Source: Bacteroidia bacterium
GTDB lineage: Bacteria; Bacteroidota; Bacteroidia; NS11-12g; UBA955
Assembly: GCA_023254645.1 (NCBI GenBank)
Contig: JALRLA010000074.1
Span: forward strand, 1 to 5,577
Direction: 5' to 3'
DNA: 5,577 nucleotides
The position numbers were made by a program, and so were the translations under genes. Positions 1-5,277 of this stretch are shown one piece after another. The first letter of the stretch is position 1. The number at the start of each line of letters is the position of its first letter. The notes beneath the pieces are model-generated. The model ran no database searches. It saw only the letters and a program-made list of their open reading frames with translations, and was not told the origin of the DNA.

Positions 1-773
1 TCCAATCTCTATTGAGCAACTACCAAATGGCCCTGCTCAATCGCCGCGACGACTCCCTGTATTTTGAACGGCAAAACCGTTTGTACGAACAAGGCATTGG
101 CAGTCGCATGCAATGGGAAAAGGCTCAACTCAAATACCAATACAGCCGCAACCAAAGCGAAGCGGCGCGCAGCGCCTACATCGATGGGCAACGCAGACTA
201 ACCGCGGCACGAGATCAAGCGCGTTCAGCTGAGCAATTGGCTCGCAGTGCCCGCGGCGATTACCAAGTTCGCGCATTGGAAGACGGCAAGCTCTATGCTT
301 GGAACGTAAGAGTGGGAGAAACGGTGGCTCCTCAGAAACCCATCGCCACCTTGGGATCGGCTTCCCGATTTTATGCCGAATTGCAAATCGACGAAGTCGA
401 TGCCGCTCGCGTCAAAATTGGCCAACAGGTGGCCCTCAGGCTTGATGCCTTCCCCGACAACGTCGTCACCGGTTCCTTGCGCCAAATTGATCAGCAAGTC
501 GATCCCAAGAGTGGCACCATATACTTGGAATGTTCCCTCGATTCAGTACAGAAACTAACCCAGGGCTTTTTCCCCGGTCTTTCGGCCGAAGCATCCATTG
601 TCATTCAAGAAAAAGAATCGGCCATTGTTCTGCCCTTGATTTACTTGAAAAACGGCAAAGTCACGATGGCTAGCGGTGATCAAGTCGAGCCCAAACTGGG
701 CATTCAGAGCATCAACATGGTAGAAGTTTTGGACGGCTTGAAAGCCGGAGATGAACTAGTAAAACCCCAATAA
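1..773 (+). CDS. HlyD/MacA-family periplasmic adaptor subunit of an ABC exporter (5' truncated)
   Basis: Membrane-fusion (adaptor) protein that links an inner-membrane ABC permease to an outer-membrane channel. The reading frame is open from the left edge (first full codon at 3), so the start, the N-terminal membrane anchor and the first half of the lipoyl domain are missing; the TTG at 12 is internal. About 256 residues are visible. Counting from codon 12, residues 1-85 are charged, Ala/Gln/Arg-rich and helical, as expected for the coiled-coil hairpin. Residues about 84-115 (GDYQVRALEDGKLYAWNVRVGETV) are the second half of the lipoyl/barrel-sandwich motif. Residues about 120-175 (YAELQIDEVDAARVKIGQQV) match the beta-barrel domain, and the end matches the membrane-proximal domain (GLKAGDELVKPQ). 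The stop TAA overlaps the ATG of the permease gene by one base, which places both in one operon. The family call is strong; the exported substrate cannot be told. Confidence 0.9.
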   Translation, partial: QSLLSNYQMALLNRRDDSLYFERQNRLYEQGIGSRMQWEKAQLKYQYSRNQSEAARSAYIDGQRRLTAARDQARSAEQLARSARGDYQVRALEDGKLYAWNVRVGETVAPQKPIATLGSASRFYAELQIDEVDAARVKIGQQVALRLDAFPDNVVTGSLRQIDQQVDPKSGTIYLECSLDSVQKLTQGFFPGLSAEASIVIQEKESAIVLPLIYLKNGKVTMASGDQVEPKLGIQSINMVEVLDGLKAGDELVKPQ

Positions 774-2038
774 TGGCGCTGTTCAATCCGCTGTTGCTCG
801 GCATTGCCAAAACCCACCTTCTTGCCCGCAAGAAGCAATCGGCTATTGCCGCCTTAGGCGTCACATTCGGCATTGGGGTATTCATCATCATGGTGAGTTT
901 CATGACGGGTTTGAACGGCTTATTGGACGGACTTATCTTGAACCGAACACCTCATGTACGCATTTACAACGAGGTCAAACAAAGCGAACGACAGCCCATT
1001 GAAGATTTGGCCGCCTACAAAGACAAGGCCCACATCATTCATTCGATCAAGCCCAAAAACAGCCAACTCAAACTTCGCAACGGCTTGGCCATTCGAGCTG
1101 AATTGAGAAAAGACAAGCGAGTAAAAGGCATTACACCCCAAGTATCCACCCGAATCTTTTATCAGGCAGGAGCTGTGCAACTCAATGGCAACTTGGCAGG
1201 AATGGATGTATTGGAAGAAGCCCGTTTGTTTAATTTCCAACAGTACATCGTAGGTGGGAAACCCGAAGATTTGGCCAGCAACGAGAACGCCATTGTATTG
1301 GGTGCAGGCGTGGCCAAAAACCTTTCCCTGCAAGTGGGCGATTACGTACAAATAGTCTCCATCAACGGCAGCCGGGAACGATTGAAAATCGTGGGCTTGT
1401 TTCAAAGCGGTTTGGCCGACATAGATAAGGTCTTCAGTTATTGCAACATCGGCACAGCCCAGCGATTGAGCGGCGAAGGCGGCGATTACTTCACCGACTT
1501 GCACCTCAAACTGCACGACATAGAAGCCGCAGCTGGCATGGCCGAAGAGCTGCGCAACAGTTGGGGCGTCAATGCCATCGATATCAAAACGGCCAATGCT
1601 CAATTCGAGACCGGCACCAGCATTCGCAACATGATCACCTATGCAGTATCCTTTGCGCTATTGATTGTGGCAGGTTTTGGCATCTACAACATCTTGAACA
1701 TGCTCATTTACGAGAAAATGCCCGATATCGCCATTTTGAAAGCCACTGGTTTTTCTTCGGGCGATGTTCAACGTATATTCCTGTATCAAGCCATGATGAT
1801 TGGCTTTGTGGGAGCGGCCATTGGGCTGGCCTTCGGATTTTTGGCTTCTTATGGCATCTCACAGGCTCCATTTGAGACCGAGGCTTTGCCCACCATCAAA
1901 ACATTTCCGGTCAATTTCGACCCAAAGTTTTACATCATAGGAATCATTTTCGCATTGATTACCACCTTTTTGGCGGGCTTCATGCCCTCGCGAAAGGCCG
2001 GTAAAATTGATCCCGTTGACATTTTGAGAGGACAATAA
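773..2038 (+). CDS. ABC transporter permease, MacB/FtsX (LolC/E-like) family
   Basis: Inner-membrane permease of 421 residues with the type VII (MacB/LolCE) layout. There is a short cytoplasmic N-terminus and a first membrane segment at about 24-48 (AALGVTFGIGVFIIMVSFMTGL). A large periplasmic MacB_PCD-like domain spans about 50-285, and a C-terminal FtsX domain has three hydrophobic segments at about 288-312, 337-360 and 386-405. The loop after the second segment, EKMPDIAILKATGFS (314-328), is the conserved cytoplasmic stretch that contacts the ATPase in this family. The C-terminus PSRKAGKIDPVDILRG is a typical family ending. ATG at 773 overlaps the adaptor stop by one base, and TAA at 2036-2038 overlaps the ATPase start by one base, so translation is probably coupled. 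Members of this family drive mechanotransmission to export drugs, peptides, toxins or lipoproteins rather than moving substrate through the membrane. The adaptor partner favours a MacAB-like exporter over true LolCDE. The substrate is unknown. Confidence 0.92.
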   Translation: MALFNPLLLGIAKTHLLARKKQSAIAALGVTFGIGVFIIMVSFMTGLNGLLDGLILNRTPHVRIYNEVKQSERQPIEDLAAYKDKAHIIHSIKPKNSQLKLRNGLAIRAELRKDKRVKGITPQVSTRIFYQAGAVQLNGNLAGMDVLEEARLFNFQQYIVGGKPEDLASNENAIVLGAGVAKNLSLQVGDYVQIVSINGSRERLKIVGLFQSGLADIDKVFSYCNIGTAQRLSGEGGDYFTDLHLKLHDIEAAAGMAEELRNSWGVNAIDIKTANAQFETGTSIRNMITYAVSFALLIVAGFGIYNILNMLIYEKMPDIAILKATGFSSGDVQRIFLYQAMMIGFVGAAIGLAFGFLASYGISQAPFETEALPTIKTFPVNFDPKFYIIGIIFALITTFLAGFMPSRKAGKIDPVDILRGQ

Positions 2039-2715
2039 TGAAACCGGTTTTAGAAGCTAGAAACATTCGAAAGAAGTTCTTCGACCCCGTCGAAGTAGAA
2101 ATTCTTCGCGGATTGGACTTGAGCGTCATGCCCGGCGAATTTGTCTCCATCATGGGTAAATCGGGTTGCGGAAAAAGCACTCTACTCTACGTGTTGTCTA
2201 CAATGGATACGCAATACGAGGGAGAACTGTATTTGGCTGGGCAGGCCTTGCAGGGCGAAAAGCCCAATGAGCTGGCTAGAATTCGCAATCAGCACATTGG
2301 ATTCGTGTTTCAATTCCACTACCTCTTGCCCGAATTCAGCGTATTGAAAAACGTGATGCTGCCCGCCTTGAAACTGGGACTGAAAAGTGCCGAAGAAATC
2401 GAGCACGATGCCATGGAAAAGCTTCGCTTGTTGGATGTACAAGAACAGGCCTTGAAACGTGCGACTCAGATTTCGGGAGGACAAAAACAGCGCGTGGCCA
2501 TTGCTCGTGCCTTGATCAACAACCCCGACATCATCATGGGAGACGAACCCACTGGGAATTTGGACTCCAAGAATGCCCAGCGGGTCTTTGATATTTTCCG
2601 CGAGATCACATCCGAACAAAAGCAATCCTTGCTCATTGTGACACACGATCAAGATTTTGCTGCCAAAACCGACCGCATCATTGAAATGGCCGACGGTACC
2701 ATCGTTTCGAGTTAA
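2038..2715 (+). CDS. ABC transporter ATP-binding protein, LolD/MacB type
   Basis: Cytoplasmic ATPase of 225 residues, normal length for the LolD/MacB-N/FtsE group, that powers the permease encoded just upstream. Visible motifs in order: Walker A GKSGCGKS (40-47); Q-loop in FVFQFHYL (Gln92); signature ISGGQ (145-149) followed by KQRVAIARAL; Walker B DIIMGDEP with D169 and catalytic E170; D-loop NLDS; and the H-loop His203 in IVTHDQDF. Nothing essential is missing, so an active ATPase is expected. The start at 2038 shares one base with the permease stop (TAATG). AGAGG at 2027-2031, six bases before the ATG, is one of the few Shine-Dalgarno-like sequences in the window and lies inside the permease codons for LRGQ. 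It closes the adaptor-permease-ATPase operon. LolD itself is an alternative name, but the HlyD-type neighbour argues for an efflux-type assembly. Confidence 0.95.
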   Translation: MKPVLEARNIRKKFFDPVEVEILRGLDLSVMPGEFVSIMGKSGCGKSTLLYVLSTMDTQYEGELYLAGQALQGEKPNELARIRNQHIGFVFQFHYLLPEFSVLKNVMLPALKLGLKSAEEIEHDAMEKLRLLDVQEQALKRATQISGGQKQRVAIARALINNPDIIMGDEPTGNLDSKNAQRVFDIFREITSEQKQSLLIVTHDQDFAAKTDRIIEMADGTIVSS

Positions 2716-2753
2716 GGGTAGCCCTTAGGCACGGCTTTTGTATATTTCGGGCC

Positions 2754-3494
2754 ATGAACATTCGATTCTACATGTTGATTGCCTCCCTGTTGGCCACTTC
2801 TGTTTCTGTAGCTCAAAACCCTGGAACAGTGCCTGATGAGCCCTATATCGAAGTCAATGGGCGAAACACGATGCAAGTGGTCCCTGACCGCATCACCATC
2901 AATCTCACATTGGTTGATAAAAACGAAGGCCGAGAATTCATTTCGGTAGAAAGCCAAGAGCAGAATTTGATTCAAGCCCTGGGTCATGCTGGAATTTCGG
3001 CCGATCGTATCAGTATGGATAACGCCGAAACGGAAACGATTTCTTTTCGTTGGAACAGCGATGAAATCGTCAACATTCGCAGTTACAGCTTGATGCTGCA
3101 CGATGCCGCTGAAATCAAGTCAGCCTTTAATATTTTTAAGAAGAGCAAAATTCAGAATGCCTTTATCTACAAAGTCGAGCATTCTCAATACGACTCTCTT
3201 CAATTGGCTTCGCGCAAATTGGCCATGATTGATGCCAAACAAAAAGCGGAAGAGATGCTGGGGGCCATCGGCGAAACCTGTGGTTCTCCCCTATACGTTT
3301 ACGCCAACTCTGGAATCGCTCGTAACAACTTCAATGAGGGCTTCGGAGTTCGCGGTTACCGCAACGATGGGCGCAGTACTCAATATTCATTTGAATCGTT
3401 TGGAGACGGGAATGACTCCAAGGCTCCCCCAGCCATCGTTTATAAGAAAATCACCTTCGACACCCAAGTTTTGGTCTGGTTCGGAATTGAGTGA
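2754..3494 (+). CDS. SIMPL domain-containing (DUF541/YggE-like) secreted protein
   Basis: Predicted exported protein of 246 residues. The N-terminus (MNIRFYMLIASLLATSVSVA, then Q) is a signal peptide with likely cleavage near residue 20; there is no lipobox cysteine, so a soluble periplasmic location is inferred. The mature part opens with YIEVNGRNTMQVVPDRITINLTLV (31-54), the usual beginning of SIMPL/DUF541 domains, and continues with the family's charged helix QASRKLAMIDAKQKAEEMLGAIGE-like stretch around residues 151-174. It ends in beta-rich sequence (YKKITFDTQVLVWFGIE). Family members (YggE, SIMPL, BP26) form ring-like oligomers or are linked to oxidative stress, but the biochemical role is unsettled. 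It lies 38 bp after the ABC ATPase on the same strand and could be read through from that operon. I chose the ATG at 2754 because it gives a complete signal peptide; ATG at 2772 would shorten it. Confidence 0.85.
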   Translation: MNIRFYMLIASLLATSVSVAQNPGTVPDEPYIEVNGRNTMQVVPDRITINLTLVDKNEGREFISVESQEQNLIQALGHAGISADRISMDNAETETISFRWNSDEIVNIRSYSLMLHDAAEIKSAFNIFKKSKIQNAFIYKVEHSQYDSLQLASRKLAMIDAKQKAEEMLGAIGETCGSPLYVYANSGIARNNFNEGFGVRGYRNDGRSTQYSFESFGDGNDSKAPPAIVYKKITFDTQVLVWFGIE

Positions 3495-3526
3495 TAGGCA
3501 GAATACTTACTTAATAGTTCCCAACG

Positions 3527-3745
3527 CGGATTGGCTCGCTGCGGCCAGCCGCTCGCCTATCCTTGAGGAGGGCTGTTCAACCCAAGGAAGCGTACTTTTC
3601 GGATTGGCTCGCTGCGGCCAGCCGCTCGCCTATCCTTGAGGAGGGCCCTTCAACCCAAGGAAACGCACTTTTCGGATTGGCTCGCTGCAGCCGGCAGCTC
3701 GCCTATCCTAGAGGAGGGCCCTTCAACCCAAGGAAGCGCTACGCG
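3527..3745. repeat. Three tandem copies of a 73-bp palindromic intergenic repeat
   Basis: Units lie at 3527-3599, 3600-3672 and 3673-3745, each beginning CGGATTGGCTCGCTGC. Units 1 and 2 differ at only 4 of 73 positions. Unit 3 differs from unit 2 at 4 of the first 60 and then diverges into the following palindrome. Each unit holds an imperfect dyad (GGATTGG...CCTATCC, unit positions 2-36) and a second one with arms TCCTTG and CAAGGA (34-39 and 57-62; the left arm is altered in unit 3). The period is 73, which is 1 modulo 3, so the same DNA is read in a different frame in each copy. That argues strongly against coding, although stop-free frames run through it. It resembles a REP-like or other structured intergenic repeat; I do not recognise the family. 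Confidence 0.93.
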
Positions 3746-3748
3746 CTG

Positions 3749-3808
3749 TTTATGCCTGATCTGTGGCAGCTAGCAAGCGAGCTTGCGCTGACGCAGATCA
3801 GGCATAAA
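3749..3808. repeat. Long inverted repeat (15-bp perfect arms, 60 bp overall)
   Basis: TTTATGCCTGATCTG (3749-3763) pairs perfectly with CAGATCAGGCATAAA (3794-3808). The 30 bases between continue the stem with interruptions: CAGC (3767-3770) with GCTG (3787-3790), a TA bulge at 3771-3772, then GCAAGC (3773-3778) with GCTTGC (3781-3786) around a very tight tip. No T-run follows on the + strand. On the - strand it lies beyond the tRNA-Cys terminator, so a simple terminator role is unlikely for either strand. It may be a structured RNA, a protein-binding palindrome or the core of a small palindromic mobile repeat. Confidence 0.85.
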
Positions 3809-3831
3809 AAAAGCCCCGCATGCGGGGCTTT
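3806..3831 (-). terminator. Intrinsic terminator of tRNA-Cys
   Basis: Read on the - strand, AAAGCCCCGCA is followed directly by TGCGGGGCTTT, a self-complementary GC-rich hairpin at 3810-3831. A T-tract of seven (3812-3806) overlaps and follows its 3' arm. It begins about ten bases after the tRNA 3' end. On the + strand the same hairpin is followed only by a short TTT, so it should work mainly for the - strand. Confidence 0.88.
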
Positions 3832-3841
3832 CCTTGGGTTG

Positions 3842-3912
3842 AGGTCGGAACCGGATTCGAACCGGTGTAAGAGGTTTTGCAGACCTGTGCCTAGCCACTC
3901 GGCCATCCGACC
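3842..3912 (-). tRNA. tRNA-Cys (anticodon GCA)
   Basis: The 71-nt sequence folds as a full cloverleaf on the - strand. The acceptor stem GGTCGGA/TCCGACC is perfect over 7 bp. The D-arm has GCC/GGC, and the anticodon arm CAGGT-CTGCAAA-ACCTC has GCA at 3880-3878 and a C-C mismatch at the top pair. There is a 4-nt variable loop, and the T-arm is ACCGG-TTCGAAT-CCGGT. The discriminator base (3842) is U, the usual identity base of tRNA-Cys. No CCA is encoded, so it must be added after transcription. It has its own promoter just upstream and a terminator ten bases downstream, so it is probably expressed independently of the gcvH operon behind it. Confidence 0.97.
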
Positions 3913-3923
3913 CTAAGGGGCAG

Positions 3924-3953
3924 CAAAGATAGTGATTCAGGGAGACAGAGCAA
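3924..3953 (-). promoter_or_regulatory. Bacteroidota-type promoter for tRNA-Cys
   Basis: On the - strand, TTG (3953-3951) is separated by 19 bases from TATCTTTG (3931-3924). This matches the known Bacteroidota primary sigma consensus (TTTG - 19 to 21 nt - TAnnTTTG), except that the base before TTG is G. The -7 element ends 11 bases before the first tRNA base, leaving a leader of only a few bases. It sits in the gap between gcvH and the tRNA. Confidence 0.8.
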
Positions 3954-3987
3954 CCTGAAAGTATAAAATTGCGGACCTGAAAAAGGA

Positions 3988-4368
3988 TTATTCTCCGATC
4001 ATGGCACGGTAATCGGCAGCACTCATCAATCCATCTACCTCAGAAGGGTTGCTCATGTTGACTTTTACCATCCATCCGGCGCCATAAGGATCGCTGTTGA
4101 CAGACTCAGGAGAGCCGTCCAAATCGCCGTTCACCTCGGTTACTTCACCGCTGATGGGCATGTACAAATCACTTACCGTTTTCACTGCCTCTACGGTTCC
4201 GAAAATCTCGTGTGCGCCTAAGGTATCGCCTTGGCTCGAGATGTCTACAAATACGATGTCACCCAACTCGCTTTGAGCGAAATCAGTAACTCCGATGGTA
4301 GCGGTGTTGCCTTCAACCAAAACCCACTCGTGGTCTTTGGTGTACTTCAAATTATCAGGGAAGTTCAT
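3988..4368 (-). CDS. gcvH: Glycine cleavage system H protein
   Basis: Lipoyl carrier protein of 126 residues, the normal length, which shuttles the aminomethyl group of glycine between the P, T and L proteins in the cytoplasm. It begins [37 protein letters not shown] (6-42), a textbook H-protein start. The lipoylation site is Lys63 in [18 protein letters not shown]. The end ([30 protein letters not shown]) is also typical. The ATG at 4368 lies 9 bp after the accD stop on the same strand, so co-transcription with accD is likely. No Shine-Dalgarno sequence is seen (TTCAACAAC before ATG), which is normal in Bacteroidota. No clear intrinsic terminator follows before the tRNA-Cys promoter. Confidence 0.97.
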   Translation of the reverse strand: MNFPDNLKYTKDHEWVLVEGNTATIGVTDFAQSELGDIVFVDISSQGDTLGAHEIFGTVEAVKTVSDLYMPISGEVTEVNGDLDGSPESVNSDPYGAGWMVKVNMSNPSEVDGLMSAADYRAMIGE

Positions 4369-4377
4369 GTTGTTGAA

Positions 4378-5238
4378 TTAATCTTGAATATGGGAGAGCA
4401 AACGACTTAGCGTTGCTTTGAGTTCTGTTCGATCGACTATAAAGTCCAAGAAGCCGTGTTCCAGCAAAAACTCGCTGCTTTGAAAGCCCTTGGGCAAATC
4501 TTTGCCGATGGTTTCTTTGATCACCCGAGGTCCTGCAAAGCCGATCAATGCCTCTGGTTCGGCGATATTGAAATCACCCAACATGGCAAATGAGGCGGTT
4601 ACCCCTCCCGTAGTTGGGTTGGTCATCAAGGAGATGTAAGGAATACCGGCTTTTGCCAATAGAGCCAACTTGGCCGATGTCTTGGCCATCTGCATCAAGG
4701 AGAAGGCCGCTTCCATCATACGGGCACCGCCCGACTTGGAAATCATCAGAAATGGAGTTTTGGTAGCCAAGCTGTGGTCAATGGCGCGGGCTATCTTCTC
4801 GCCCACTACCGAACCCATAGATCCACCGATGAAAGCGAAGTCCATACAGGCGACACACAAGGCTTGACCATTCATGACACCATGAGCAGTGCGCACCGCA
4901 TCATTCAATCCAGTTTTCTTCTGGGCTACGACCACACGATCGGTATAGGGGGCAGAATCGACAAAGTTCAAGGGGTCACCCGAACTGAGATTGGCATTCA
5001 ACTCTGTGAATTTGCCATCGTCGAACAAAATCTCAAAATACTCAGCCGAACCTATGCGATCATGGTAATGGCAAGAAGGACAAACGCAGTAATTAGCCAA
5101 CCATTCTTTCGATGGAACAACCTCTTTGCAACGCTTGCACTTCTCCCACAATCCATCAGGAGTAGGCTTTTTGTCTTTGGTTTTGGTCAATATGCCTGAC
5201 AGGGTACGTTTGTACCAGGTCGAGTCTGAAGACTCCAT
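4378..5238 (-). CDS. accD: Acetyl-CoA carboxylase, carboxyltransferase subunit beta
   Basis: Beta subunit of the carboxyltransferase that, with AccA, moves CO2 from biotinyl-AccB to acetyl-CoA to make malonyl-CoA, the first step of fatty acid synthesis. Numbered from the ATG at 5238 (286 residues), it has an N-terminal zinc ribbon with Cys34, Cys37, Cys53 and Cys56 (KCKRC...VCPSC). The crotonase-fold core then carries [27 protein letters not shown] (169-177), [13 protein letters not shown] and [13 protein letters not shown]. All core motifs are present, so it should be functional. I prefer the ATG at 5238 because family members usually begin a few residues before the WYKRT/WFKRT motif, here at residues 8-12. 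A GTG at 5268, 9 bp after the fbaB stop, would add ten acidic residues (296 in all) and cannot be excluded. It lies between fbaB and gcvH, all on the same strand. Confidence 0.96.
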   Translation of the reverse strand: MESSDSTWYKRTLSGILTKTKDKKPTPDGLWEKCKRCKEVVPSKEWLANYCVCPSCHYHDRIGSAEYFEILFDDGKFTELNANLSSGDPLNFVDSAPYTDRVVVAQKKTGLNDAVRTAHGVMNGQALCVACMDFAFIGGSMGSVVGEKIARAIDHSLATKTPFLMISKSGGARMMEAAFSLMQMAKTSAKLALLAKAGIPYISLMTNPTTGGVTASFAMLGDFNIAEPEALIGFAGPRVIKETIGKDLPKGFQSSEFLLEHGFLDFIVDRTELKATLSRLLSHIQD

Positions 5239-5277
5239 AGGCAAATCGTCAAAGTCAGAATGGTTCACAGCAATGAA

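Larger units (their letters stand above)
3723..3842. repeat. Nested 120-bp palindrome with 13-bp outer arms
   Basis: TCAACCCAAGGAA at 3723-3735 is the exact reverse complement of TTCCTTGGGTTGA at 3830-3842. Between the arms lie three further dyads in series: AGCGC/GCGCT (3735-3739 and 3743-3747), the long 15-bp-arm hairpin (3749-3808) and the GC-rich terminator hairpin (3810-3831). The left arm is the end of the third 73-bp repeat unit; the right arm is the trailer of tRNA-Cys, and its last base is the discriminator position of that tRNA. As DNA it could extrude a branched cruciform; as RNA it could form a closed multi-branch structure. The outer stem and the terminator hairpin share one or two bases, so they compete slightly. 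The function is unknown. Confidence 0.8.

Noticed and set aside
920..1603. 227-codon - strand frame opposite the permease
   Set aside because: Antisense shadow of the permease gene; the + strand protein has clear family motifs and this one has none.
2713..2727. Small hairpin TAAGGG-TAG-CCCTTA after the ATPase gene
   Set aside because: Only 6 bp with a 3-base loop and no adjoining T-run (TTTT comes 7 bases later); not convincing as a terminator, and the next gene probably reads through.
2741..2748. Possible -7 element TATATTTC just before the SIMPL start
   Set aside because: It lacks the final G of TAnnTTTG, has no TTG at the right spacing upstream, and would imply a leaderless transcript. 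Too weak to list as a promoter.
3229..3639. 136-codon + strand frame overlapping the SIMPL gene
   Set aside because: Out-of-frame shadow of a well-supported gene that runs on into the repeat units; no recognisable domain.
3527..3745. CRISPR array
   Set aside because: The whole 73-bp unit is conserved, with no unique spacers between short repeats, and no cas genes are present.
3723..3912. tRNA-Cys attachment site of an integrative element
   Set aside because: The repeated 13-mer covers only the trailer and the last tRNA base, not the tRNA 3' half, and there is no integrase or direct att duplication in the window.
3563..3916. 117-codon open frame through the repeats on the + strand
   Set aside because: It is the 73-bp repeat read in successive frames, then the palindrome and the antisense of tRNA-Cys; GC-rich palindromes lack stops by chance. 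No start context or protein family fits.
4774..5199. 141-codon + strand frame opposite accD
   Set aside because: Antisense shadow of accD with no family resemblance.
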